Positions 1 to 7,367 of a stretch of 48,104 bases of DNA are shown piece by piece. Numbering within the stretch: position 1 is the stretch's first letter; every line of letters begins with the position of its first letter. Both the position numbers and the translations under genes were made by a program. The notes under the pieces were generated by a model that saw only the letters and a program-made list of their open reading frames with translations, made no database searches and had not been told where the DNA came from. Source of the stretch: an uncultured Solirubrobacteraceae bacterium (GTDB lineage: Bacteria; Actinomycetota; Thermoleophilia; Solirubrobacterales; Solirubrobacteraceae); the NCBI GenBank assembly GCA_902806205.1, contig CADCVR010000087.1, forward strand, positions 1-48,104, written 5' to 3'.

Positions 1-89
1 AGTACGCCGTCGTCTGCTTCATCCAGGACCGCAAGGGCGGCAAGCCGCACGTCGCCCAGGGCATGATCGACGAGCTCACCATCGAATAG
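1..89 (+). CDS. C-terminal end of an unidentified protein (5' end outside window)
   Basis: An open frame runs from base 3 to a TAG at 87-89 and gives 28 residues beginning YAVVCFIQD and ending in DELTIE. Its codon use is GC3-rich, like real genes here. The start lies outside the window, so no family can be assigned. The VVCFIQD stretch could be a beta-strand of a redox-type fold, but this is only a resemblance. Confidence 0.5.
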   Translation, partial: YAVVCFIQDRKGGKPHVAQGMIDELTIE

Positions 90-166
90 CAACGCGATCG
101 GGTCGGCGCGCGCTGCATCGCGCCGGCCCCTGCCCAGCTCAACCCGCTGGATGGACGACGGCCCCG

Positions 167-374
167 CTACCGAGACGACGACACCGGCACCGCCCCGGCG
201 TCGATGACCTCGTGCCAGGGCGTCAGGATGCGCGGACCGTCCTCGGTCACCGCGATCGTGAACTCGAAATGCGCCGCATTCGAGCCCGTCCTGGGAACAG
301 ATCGCCCAGCCGTCGTCCCCCGTGCGGACCATGTGACGCCCCGCGTTGACCATCGGCTCCACCGCCAGAACCAC
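167..374 (-). pseudogene. methionine aminopeptidase (Map) C-terminal remnant, frameshifted
   Basis: Read on the minus strand, two frames together give the C-terminal part of a type I methionine aminopeptidase. The first has VVLAVEPMVNAGRHMVRTG and DDGWAICSQDG. After a one-base shift at about 284-288 the second continues with NAAHFEFTIAVTEDGPRILT. In the family these segments surround the last metal-ligand glutamates (E in VEPM and E in HFEFT). The first two thirds of the enzyme, including the HGxGR region, are absent upstream. It therefore cannot encode an active enzyme; a complete map is presumably elsewhere. This marks the left part of the window as decayed sequence. Confidence 0.7.
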
Positions 375-802
375 GCGTCGGCGGCCAAGAAGTGCGGGAC
401 CTTCCGTGACCCTGATAGCGCGCGCATCGGGGTGCGGATTCTCAAAGGCAACCCGAGCTGCGCGAAGCCAAGTCGACGCTTCGCTCCTACGCGCTGGCCG
501 TCAAGCGCGGACGGCTGCTCAAGCAACGCCTGCCCCAAGCGGTTGGAGCATCGTGATCTCCAGCTCGCGACCGCCGGCGCCTTCCCGCGGCCTGTATGAT
601 TTCGCGGTCCTGGCCCCGAGTGGGCTCGGCCGAGATCACGAGCGTCGCGGGCGGCGCGGCGGCCGGTCGCTCGGCTGTCGCATCGTCAGTGTCTTCGCGG
701 CGCCGGCGACCGTGGCCGCGCCCAGCGCCAATCAAGAGGTGTGTCGCGACGTCCCCGAAAGCGCCGTCCGCTACGACCATCACATTCGAGACGGTCGCGG
801 CG
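375..802. other. intergenic or decayed sequence, no convincing gene
   Basis: Long open frames exist on both strands because stop codons are rare at this GC content. None shows a recognisable family or normal codon bias. A short frame around 440-555 on the plus strand, containing LREAKSTLRSYALAVKRGR, looks somewhat protein-like but has no start and ends in TGA. It could be another gene remnant. Confidence 0.4.
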
Positions 803-1948
803 TCACCCGGGAGGATGAGCCTGCGACGTCGTCCCCAAGGAGGATCGCTGCGCGACGAGGGCCTCGACCGCCGGGTGTCGTGGAAGGCTGGCGCGCAGGC
901 ACCAGCCGCCGTCGACCGTCGCCGCGGCCTCGAGCCGGCCGCCGGCGTGGTCGAGGCGCTCCCGCAAACCGCGCAGCCCGTTGCTGCTGCCGTGGCCGGC
1001 AAGCGGCGCCGACCGCGGCGCCGGGGCGTTGCGGACCTCCACTACGACCTCGTCGGAAGCGCTGCGCACGCGAACCCGGACGGGCGCGCCCGACGCGTAG
1101 CGCAGCGCGTTGGTGAGACCCTCGCGAACGACGAGGTATGCGCTCCGGGACACGTCCGCCGAGAGCAGGCCGAGGTCACCTTCGAGGCTCAGGGTCACGT
1201 CGAGCCCGGTCCTCGCGGCACCGGCGACGAGATCGTTGATGAGCGCGAGCTCGGGGTCGCTCGCGTCCGCGGTCTCGACGGTGAGCAGGGTGACCAGGCG
1301 GCCGAGGTCGGACTCGGCGTGGCGGGCGGCGTCCCTGATCGCATCGAACGCCGCCTGCGTTCGGGCTGGGTCTGCGGCCGCCAGTCGCTGTCCCGCGCTG
1401 GCCTGGACGACCATCACGCTGATTGCGTGCGCGATGATGTCGTGCAGTTCGGCGGATATGCGTGCGCGCTCGTAGCGGACGGAGAGCGCGGCGAAGACGT
1501 CGCGCTCGGCCTCCAGCTCGGCGCCGCGCGCTGCGAGATCACGCGCGACGGCGTCACGCTCGCCCAGGGCCCAGCCGATCAGCAGCGGGGCGACGACGAG
1601 GAACAGGTTCGGGACGAAGGCGTCGTCCCCCACTCCCAGCTCCGCAACGAGCACGGTCGTGAACGCGGCGATGATGCGCACCGCCACGCCCGTGTAGCGT
1701 CCGATCCCGAACGCGTTCCACGCGGCCAGGAACAGCGGCACCTCACCGATGGGCGTGTCAAACGCGATCAGCCCCAGCGCGGCGAGGACCCCCGCCGGGG
1801 CCGAGCGAGGATGGCGGTGATGCATGGTCGCCGCCGCCCCGAGCAGCCCCGCGCCCAGGCACGTCGGCCCGGGCGCTCCGGTGATCCACGTGACCAGCGT
1901 CGCCGCCCCGGCGAGGAGCGCGGCGGCGAACACCGGGCCGCCACGCAT
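803..1948 (-). CDS. membrane sensor histidine kinase (HisKA_3 / NarL-type partner)
   Basis: A 381-residue sensor kinase. The first ~130 residues hold several hydrophobic membrane segments. A short coiled linker leads to a HisKA_3 dimerisation box, RISAELHDIIAHAISV, with phospho-acceptor His169. The C-terminal HATPase_c domain has an N-box (REGLTNALRYA) and a G-box (GLRGLRERLDHAGG). The ATG at 1948 is chosen because it follows the stop of the upstream kinase by one base (TGAGATG), which implies translational coupling; a longer start at 2053 would overlap that gene. The probable partner is the divergent response regulator at 3515-4735. The signal sensed cannot be read from the sequence. Confidence 0.88.
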   Translation of the reverse strand: MRGGPVFAAALLAGAATLVTWITGAPGPTCLGAGLLGAAATMHHRHPRSAPAGVLAALGLIAFDTPIGEVPLFLAAWNAFGIGRYTGVAVRIIAAFTTVLVAELGVGDDAFVPNLFLVVAPLLIGWALGERDAVARDLAARGAELEAERDVFAALSVRYERARISAELHDIIAHAISVMVVQASAGQRLAAADPARTQAAFDAIRDAARHAESDLGRLVTLLTVETADASDPELALINDLVAGAARTGLDVTLSLEGDLGLLSADVSRSAYLVVREGLTNALRYASGAPVRVRVRSASDEVVVEVRNAPAPRSAPLAGHGSSNGLRGLRERLDHAGGRLEAAATVDGGWCLRASLPRHPAVEALVAQRSSLGTTSQAHPPG

Positions 1949-1949
1949 C

Positions 1950-3164
1950 TCAGACGCCGGCGCGCAACGGCAACGCCACGGCGGCCGTCGCCCACCCGCC
2001 GTGCGTGCTGGTTTCAAGCGACCCGCGGTGCAGCTCGACCCGCTCGCGCGCACGGCTCAGCGCAGTGGTGACTTCACTGCGGCGACGAGCCGGCCCCTCC
2101 ACCAAAAGCTCCAGGGCGTCGGGAGCGAAGCGCACCTCGACCTTCACACCGGAGGCGTTCTCCAAGGCATCGAGCAGATGCTCGACGACCCGGTAGGCGG
2201 ACAGCTCGACGCCGGCCGGCAGCGCCCGCGGACTACCCTTCACGCTCAGCTGGCCGCCCTTGGTGCTCAAGAGCAGCGCGTCGAGCGAGATCAGCGTCGG
2301 CTGCGGGGCGACGCTGGCGCGCCCATCGTCACTGCGCAGGACGCCTACGAGCGTGCGCATCTCGTCGAGGGTGGCGCGGCTCTCATGCTCGATTTCGAGG
2401 AGGACCGCGGCGGCGGTCCCGTCGGCCACGCTTTCGGCGCCGCGGTCGGCGAGCTGCGCGAGCGCGCCGAGCCGACGCTGGAGCAGCGCGTCTAGCTCGC
2501 CCGACAGCTGGGCGCGGTCGGTCGCGACCTCCAGGCGCGCGCGCTCGTCGCGGGCGCTCCGCAGCTGCTGGTTGCGGGCGCGAAGCTCACCGGCCAACTG
2601 CCCGCGGGAGCGGGCGACCCGGCCGAACGCCCAACTCGCGAGGGCGAGCGGCACGCCGACCACGAGGACTCCCGGCCCCAGGAACTCGCTGATGCCCACG
2701 ATGACCGCGGCCACCACGCCGATTGCAAGCGCGACCAGTGCCTCCTGGCGGCCGCAGCGCGCGCCGGCGGAGAAGGTGAGCAGCGCAATCACCGCGAACG
2801 CAACGCCGCAGCGCACGACTTCGCCGAACACCGCGAAGTGCACGACAAGCGCCAGGACCACCGCGCCCAGGGCGCGCGTCGGGTCGCTTGATCGCCACAG
2901 CAACGCCAGCGGGATGGGAAGGAACGCGGGGATCGCGAACACCGACAGGTTCGGCGGCCCCTCGTCGCCTTGCACGTTGCTGTACATCAAGAGGAGGCCG
3001 AGCGCGACGAGCACCAACGTGAAGCTGACGTCGAGCCGGCCGATACGGTTCTTGACGGGAAGTGCTGCGACGGCCACGGTGGCCCCTTTCTCTGGTGCCA
3101 ATCTGCGAAGCATGTCACCGATCAACCGGCGCGGCGAAGCCCCAAAAGGAGTTGGTGTGAGCAT
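1950..3164 (-). CDS. degenerate histidine kinase-like membrane protein (probable pseudokinase)
   Basis: A 404-residue protein with the layout of a HisKA_3 sensor kinase. It has membrane segments at about 47-62, 75-90, 97-135 and 142-182, a coiled coil around 190-220, and then the dimerisation and ATPase-like regions. The conserved catalytic signatures are altered. Where kinases have E-L-H-D it reads GELDALLQRR, so Asp225 stands in place of the phospho-acceptor His. The N-box position reads VVEHLLDALENAS, and the glycine-rich G-box is ALSRARERVELHRG without the glycines. It is co-transcribed with the intact kinase immediately downstream, so it may act as a regulatory heterodimer partner. The start at 3164 has a weak GAGG upstream; Met18 is an alternative. 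Confidence 0.75.
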   Translation of the reverse strand: MLTPTPFGASPRRLIGDMLRRLAPEKGATVAVAALPVKNRIGRLDVSFTLVLVALGLLLMYSNVQGDEGPPNLSVFAIPAFLPIPLALLWRSSDPTRALGAVVLALVVHFAVFGEVVRCGVAFAVIALLTFSAGARCGRQEALVALAIGVVAAVIVGISEFLGPGVLVVGVPLALASWAFGRVARSRGQLAGELRARNQQLRSARDERARLEVATDRAQLSGELDALLQRRLGALAQLADRGAESVADGTAAAVLLEIEHESRATLDEMRTLVGVLRSDDGRASVAPQPTLISLDALLLSTKGGQLSVKGSPRALPAGVELSAYRVVEHLLDALENASGVKVEVRFAPDALELLVEGPARRRSEVTTALSRARERVELHRGSLETSTHGGWATAAVALPLRAGV

Positions 3165-3173
3165 TCGGGCGCC

Positions 3174-3359
3174 TCAGCTCAGCCGTCGATCGTCAGAATG
3201 CGGGCGAGGGTTGACATCCCGGTGGCGACGATCCAGCCGTCGGCCGTGAAGGCGCCGGCTGGAGGGAGCCGGCGCGCCGTAGAGGACGGGAACGGCGATC
3301 GCGACGGACGGTGCGGTCGCGGTGCCGATGGCGACGAGGCTTGCGGGGCTGCGCTTCAT
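3174..3359 (-). CDS. small exported peptide, possibly frameshifted
   Basis: The ATG is preceded by a strong ribosome binding site, AAGGAGA, five bases upstream. The N-terminus (MKRSPASLVAIGTATA, then PSVAIAVPVLYG) looks like a signal peptide. In the annotated frame the C-terminal half is arginine-rich and unlike a protein. Shifting by one base at about 3255-3262 gives PPAGAFTADGWIVATGMSTL and a stop at 3179-3181, which reads better. Either the gene carries a frameshift or the sequence has an indel error. It sits just upstream of the two kinases and could be co-transcribed with them. No family recognised. Confidence 0.45.
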   Translation of the reverse strand: MKRSPASLVAIGTATAPSVAIAVPVLYGAPAPSSRRLHGRRLDRRHRDVNPRPHSDDRRLS

Positions 3360-3514
3360 GGATGTCTCCTTCGGGGCATGTGATGCGGGTCCGCCGAAGC
3401 ATCGACTCAGCCATCCCGGGCCGCGTCCCTCGCGCGGATGAACCTCGAAGAGGCGGCTCCTCCGGCAGGAGGAGCCCGGAACGAAGCGACAGCGGGGATG
3501 ATGGGAACCGTCGC

Positions 3515-4735
3515 ATGAGTCAGCCGTTCCTCACGATCCTGTTCGCCGAGCTCACCGCGGCCGCCGCGGGGGTGCGGGGAAGCGCGGGCGACGGGCCAGC
3601 GGCGACGCGACGCGCCCACATCGCGCTGCTGCGCCAGGCCGTCGTCGAGGGTCACGGAAGGGAGGTGCGGCCGACCGAGAGCGGCCTGGTCGCCGCGTTC
3701 CCGAGCGCGGTCGCGGCGGTGCGCTGCGCCGTCGCGATGCAGCGGCGCACGATCGCCGCGGCGGGCGTACCCGTGCTGCGCGCCGCCCTCGACGCCGGCG
3801 AACCCCACCATGACGGCGAGAACCTCCACGGCGCGCCGGTGACCATCGCCGCCCGGCTCTGCGACCGCGCCGAGGCAGGGCAGGTCTTCACTTCCGGTCT
3901 CGTCGCGCAGATCGTGCGGCCACGCATCTCCGAGCCGCTGCAGACGCTGGGTGCGTTGCGATTGCGCGAGGTCCCCGATCCCGTCGACGCCTTCCTAGTG
4001 CAGTGGGAGCCGACGACCTCGGGCACGCCCGCCGAGACGGAGGACACCAGGACCGCCGACCCGATAACCGTCGTGATCGTCGACGACGAGCGGCTGCTGC
4101 GATCCGGCTTCCGCGTCATCCTCGAGACCGAGCCCGACATCACCGTCGTCGGCGAAGCGCCCGACGGGCGCGCCGCCCTCGATATCACGCGCCGCCGCCG
4201 GCCCGACGTCGTGCTGATGGACATCCGCATGCCCGTGCTCGACGGGATCCAGGCCGCGGAGCTGATCCTCGACGATCCCGATCTGGAGACTGCCGTGCTG
4301 ATGCTCACAACCTTCGACCGCGACCAGCACGTCTACGACGCGCTACGCATCGGCGCCAGCGGCTTCCTGCTCAAGGACACACCGGCCGACCGCCTGCTGG
4401 ACGCCATCCGCGTCGCCGCGGCCGGCGAGGCGCTGCTAGACCCGTCGATCACGCGCCGCCTCATCGAGCAGTTCACCGACGCCGCCCGGCCCGCCCCCGA
4501 CACCATCCCCACCGCGATGACCGAGCTCACCTCCCGCGAGCTCGAGGTCCTGCGCCTCGTGGCCCGCGGCCTCTCTAACGCCGAGATCGCCGAGCAGCTC
4601 ACGCTCGGCGAGAGCACGGTCAAGACCCACGTCGCGCACCTCCTCGCCAAGCTCGGTCTGCGCGATCGCGTGCAAGCCGTCGTACTCGCCTACGAGACCC
4701 GGCTCATCACCCCCGAACACACGCGCCCGACATAG
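3515..4735 (+). CDS. response regulator with N-terminal nucleotide-cyclase-like domain, receiver and LuxR HTH
   Basis: A 406-residue three-part protein. Residues ~6-165 resemble the class III nucleotide cyclase homology domain, but the metal-binding and substrate residues are altered: FAEL replaces F-x-D-I, and RPTESGLVAAF replaces the K-x-x-G-D-G-F segment, so it is probably not catalytic. Residues ~185-300 form a CheY-like receiver with acidic pair D190/D191, phospho-acceptor D236 (VVLMDIRMP) and K287. Residues ~336-395 form a LuxR/NarL helix-turn-helix (TSRELEVLRLVARGLSN, then STVKTHVAHLL). The start is at MSQPF because sequence before it is not protein-like. It is divergent from the two kinases and is probably their output regulator. 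Confidence 0.85.
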   Translation: MSQPFLTILFAELTAAAAGVRGSAGDGPAATRRAHIALLRQAVVEGHGREVRPTESGLVAAFPSAVAAVRCAVAMQRRTIAAAGVPVLRAALDAGEPHHDGENLHGAPVTIAARLCDRAEAGQVFTSGLVAQIVRPRISEPLQTLGALRLREVPDPVDAFLVQWEPTTSGTPAETEDTRTADPITVVIVDDERLLRSGFRVILETEPDITVVGEAPDGRAALDITRRRRPDVVLMDIRMPVLDGIQAAELILDDPDLETAVLMLTTFDRDQHVYDALRIGASGFLLKDTPADRLLDAIRVAAAGEALLDPSITRRLIEQFTDAARPAPDTIPTAMTELTSRELEVLRLVARGLSNAEIAEQLTLGESTVKTHVAHLLAKLGLRDRVQAVVLAYETRLITPEHTRPT

Positions 4736-5171
4736 TCGGCCCCGCAGAAGGCACTTCGAACGCTCGCCATTCCTGGCGCCGCGCTCACGGTTCCTCCATA
4801 GGAACCCCATCCTCGGGCAGTGTGTACCGGCGCGCGCCGCTCGACAGCTCGTTGTCGCCGTCAGCGGGCTGCCAGCAGCACAGCTCGAAATCCTAGACGT
4901 CGATCAAATCAGGCGCCGGTTCATCGCCGGCTTCCCGGCGCCCGCGGCCACGGCTCAAGTCGTCCGCGCCATCGAAGGGCGCATCGGAGCGCTCTTCGGC
5001 CGAAGCGAGCGTCGCGAGCTCCCGCACAGTCTCCACCGGCCTGCCGCGCTCGTCCGCGCCGTCGAATCGATTGCGGCAGATGGCACGATCACTTTCGACG
5101 ATCGTTCACCGGCCAACGCCACGAGGTCGAGATGCTTCGGACGCTCGCGCGGCGGACGGCTCACGTGCACG
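4736..5171 (+). pseudogene. region with a possible gene remnant cut by the IS256 element
   Basis: No complete gene is present. From about 4803 to 5155 one plus-strand frame without a usable start reads like real protein: QLVVAVSGLPAAQLEILDVD, FIAGFPAPAATAQVVRAIEG and AADGTITFDDRSPANA. It then loses protein character shortly before the insertion element begins at 5172. I read it as the C-terminal part of an unknown gene, truncated at its 5' end and disturbed near the insertion. No family is recognised. Confidence 0.4.
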
Positions 5172-5198
5172 TCGGTCATGTCGGTAGAAGTGGTGTAG
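5172..5198 (+). repeat. left terminal inverted repeat of the IS256-family element
   Basis: An imperfect partner of 6556-6582. The innermost nine bases GTGGTGTAG are identical to the reverse complement of the right end, and TCGGTCATGTCGG differs from it at only a few positions. Confidence 0.75.
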
Positions 5199-5289
5199 GA
5201 GGCACCAGGCGGTCGCGGCGCTGAGTCCGACCGCCGTGGTGTCCAAGCTCGTCGGCTTCGCCAGAAGACCGATGAGAAGGAGCACCACG

Positions 5290-6537
5290 ATGGCCGAGGA
5301 CCGGATGATGACCCCTGCTGATGTCGTCGCGAAGGCGATGGCCGGCGAGCAAGGAGACATGCTGCGCGACGCGGTCGCGATGATCGTGCGCGAGTTGATG
5401 GAAGCCGAAGTCGCCCAGCTCACTGGCGCCGCCCGGGGGGAGCGCGCCGACGGGCGGGTGACACACCTCAACGGGTACCGCCAGCGGGCCTGGGAGACGC
5501 GGGTCGGCGAGGTCGACTTGGCGATCCCCAGGGCCCGGTCGGGCCCGTCCTACTTTCCGTCGTTCTTGGAGCCGCGGCGGCGCTGTGAGCAGGCGATCGT
5601 GGCGGTCGTGATGGAGGCCTACGTCAACGGCGTCTCGACCCGGAAGGTCGACCGGCTCGTCGAGCAGCTCGGCATCCAGGGCATGAGCAAGGACCGCGTC
5701 AGCCGCCTGTGTCGCGAGCTCGATGAGCACGTCGAGCAGTTCCGCCAGCGTCCACTCGAGGGCGCCTACCCTTACCTCTGGCTCGACGCCAAGCACGTCA
5801 AAGTCCGCGACCGAGGCCGCGTCGTCTCCAAGGCCTTGGTCGTCGCCTACGCCGTCGCAGAGGCCGGCCACCGTGAGGTGATCGGCCTGGACATCGGCGA
5901 AGTTGAGTCCGAGGCGTTCTGGACGGAGTTCCTGCGCGGCCTGCGGGCCCGCGGCCTGCACGGCCTCAGGCTGGTCGTCTCCGATCACCACGAAGGCCTC
6001 AAGAACGCAATCGTCCGGGTCCTCGACGCGCCCTGGCAGCGCTGCACCGTCCACTTCGTCCGCAACATGCACGGCCACTGCCGACCGGCCCAACGCGGCC
6101 TGGTCTCCGCGGCGTTGCGGGAGGTCTTTAACGCCACCGATCGCGCGGAGGCGCGGCGCCGTGTCGGTGACGTCATCGAGCGTCTGCAGCCGTTGGCTTC
6201 GAAGGTCGCCGAGCTGCTCGAGGCTGCCGAGGAGGACCTGCTCGCGTTCTTCGCTTTCCCGCCCTCGCACTGGTCAAAGCTGCGCTCGACGAACCCGCTC
6301 GAGCGCGTCAACCGCGAGATCGGCCGACGCGCCGATGTCGTCGGAATCTTCCCCAACGACGCCAGCGCGCTGCGCCTCACCGGCGCTTTGCTGATCGAGC
6401 AGAATGACGAGTGGCTCGTCTGTCGCCGCTATCTCTCCGAAGAGTCCATGCGCCTGATCCTCGACGCGGTGACAGAGCCGATCATCTCTCTCCCCAACGA
6501 CAACGAACAGGAGGACCACGCGGCGCTCGCCGCCTGA
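5290..6537 (+). CDS. IS256 (Mutator-like) family transposase
   Basis: A 415-residue DDE transposase of the MULE/IS256 superfamily that moves the surrounding element. Conserved features are the first catalytic Asp in YLWLDAKHVKVR, the second in LVVSDHHEGLKNAI, and the catalytic Glu in the C-terminal motif STNPLERVNREIGRR. The CTVHFVRN segment between them is typical of the family. The start at MAEDRMMTP is preferred over an in-frame start 54 nt upstream because AGAAGGAG lies eight bases before it. The frame is intact and of normal length, so the enzyme is probably functional. Confidence 0.93.
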   Translation: MAEDRMMTPADVVAKAMAGEQGDMLRDAVAMIVRELMEAEVAQLTGAARGERADGRVTHLNGYRQRAWETRVGEVDLAIPRARSGPSYFPSFLEPRRRCEQAIVAVVMEAYVNGVSTRKVDRLVEQLGIQGMSKDRVSRLCRELDEHVEQFRQRPLEGAYPYLWLDAKHVKVRDRGRVVSKALVVAYAVAEAGHREVIGLDIGEVESEAFWTEFLRGLRARGLHGLRLVVSDHHEGLKNAIVRVLDAPWQRCTVHFVRNMHGHCRPAQRGLVSAALREVFNATDRAEARRRVGDVIERLQPLASKVAELLEAAEEDLLAFFAFPPSHWSKLRSTNPLERVNREIGRRADVVGIFPNDASALRLTGALLIEQNDEWLVCRRYLSEESMRLILDAVTEPIISLPNDNEQEDHAALAA

Positions 6538-6555
6538 GCAGCACCCGACGAGCAG

Positions 6556-6582
6556 CTACACCACATCACGCGACTTGACTGA
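6556..6582 (-). repeat. right terminal inverted repeat of the IS256-family element
   Basis: It starts 18 bp after the transposase stop codon. It begins CTACACCACATC and ends TTGACTGA, and pairs with the repeat at 5172-5198. Confidence 0.75.
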
Positions 6583-6585
6583 GCC

Positions 6586-6630
6586 TGACCACACCCCCCC
6601 ACCATGCATGGAAGCCAGGGGGTGTGGTCA
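6586..6630. repeat. perfect 13-bp inverted repeat (hairpin) next to the IS256 element
   Basis: TGACCACACCCCC at 6586-6598 is exactly complementary to GGGGGTGTGGTCA at 6618-6630, with a 19-nt spacer. There is no T-run, so it is not a standard intrinsic terminator. It starts four bases outside the IS end. Confidence 0.7.
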
Positions 6631-6946
6631 GCAACCAGTCGAGACAGAGCAGGTGCAGAGATCGGGCTCAGGCGGACGGCAAACAAGCAAGCAGAAAGCA
6701 GGGTCAGAGCAGAGAAACGAACGAAATGGATCGGAATGTGGAGGTATCGAGACGAGCAGGGCGGGAGCCGGCGGGAAACGGGGGGCGGCGGTGAGCAGCG
6801 AGCAGAAAGGAAGGGCTGATGGATGAGTTGGCGGGGCCGGGCGGCGAGCGGGAGCAATGGGAGGCAAGGTCGGCGAAGAAGCGGGCGTGGGTCGTGGCGG
6901 CGAGAAGCGGATCGGGGGACCAAATTGGAGGTAGGCCGGGAAGGGG
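6631..6946. other. purine-rich intergenic stretch, no gene seen
   Basis: The plus strand is unusually rich in A and G, with runs such as CAGAGCAGAGAAACGAACGA, and is less GC-rich than its surroundings. The short open frames have no recognisable content. The composition suggests foreign or non-coding DNA. Confidence 0.5.
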
Positions 6947-7105
6947 TGAGGCGGGGGCCGGGTGATGGAGTAAGTGGCCGGAGGGGTCTGCAGGACAGAC
7001 GCGTCCCCGCCCTCGCGGCTGTTTTTGGTGCGGCGCGGCGTTTTTGACCCCCGCTCAGGCGCTCAGGAGGGCGCGTAGCGCCCCACGGACCGCCGCACCG
7101 AGGGG
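6947..7105 (+). repeat. dispersed ~160-bp repeat, copy A
   Basis: It begins TGAGGCGGGGGCCG and ends CCGCACCGAGGGG. It is highly similar, in the same orientation, to 8392-8551. Shared blocks include GCAGGACAGACGCG, CCCCGCCCTCGCGGCTGTTT and CGCTCAGGCGCTCAGGAGGG. Copy A adjoins the terminal end of the IS21-family relic. Confidence 0.8.
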
Positions 7106-7109
7106 AAAC

Positions 7110-7289
7110 TGTCAACGATCGTGAGAATTCCCCAGTTGCGATCGTGAGAATTCCCCACCGTCGGCGGGACGCGATGCCGCGGTTGGTGGTCAGGATGATC
7201 GAGCCGTGCTCGTAGCGGCGCGAGATGACTTGGAAGAGGTGCGCGGCGGCTTCGCCGGGCATCGGCAGGTAGCCGAGCTCGTCGATCAC
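7110..7289 (-). mobile_element. IS21-family relic: terminal repeats plus truncated istB
   Basis: A terminus beginning TGTCAACGATCGTGAG contains two copies of the 18-mer GATCGTGAGAATTCCCCA at 7117-7134 and 7140-7157. Multiple repeats of this kind are characteristic of IS21-family ends. A fragment of the istB helper gene runs straight into them. The transposase istA and most of istB are missing, so the element is dead. Confidence 0.7.
7164..7289 (-). pseudogene. istB (IS21 helper ATPase) fragment
   Basis: About 42 codons of IstB remain: the Walker B region MIDELGYLPMPGEAAA followed by FQVISRRYEHGSIILTTNR. In a full IstB these lie in the middle of a ~250-residue AAA+ protein. Here the Walker A half is missing upstream and the C-terminal part is replaced directly by the element's terminal repeats, so both ends were deleted. 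Confidence 0.8.
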
Positions 7290-7367
7290 CCCGTGGCTTC
7301 GCCATGAGCTGCTGCTTTCGTCCAGCAGGACTCACCGAGGTTCTCGGTGGCGTCGGCGAAGCTTCGT

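Larger units (their letters stand above)
5172..6582 (+). mobile_element. IS256-family insertion sequence, complete
   Basis: The transposase gene is flanked by imperfect terminal inverted repeats of about 27 bp. The left repeat starts TCGGTCATGTCGGTAGAAG and ends GTGGTGTAG at 5198. The right one starts CTACACCAC at 6556 and ends CGACTTGACTGA at 6582. The two match at most positions once one is reverse-complemented. The 8-bp flanks (CGTGCACG on the left, GCCTGACC on the right) are not identical, so the target duplication typical of the family is not visible. That suggests a rearrangement or an old insertion. Confidence 0.85.

Noticed and set aside
596-2071. Long plus-strand open frame of about 490 codons
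   Set aside because: It runs antisense over the intact histidine kinase, is rich in Arg and Ala, and has no domain. It is a shadow of the high GC content.
6429-7289. 286-codon minus-strand open frame
   Set aside because: Only the first ~42 codons are IstB. The remainder reads through terminal repeats, the dispersed repeat and the antisense of the IS256 transposase.
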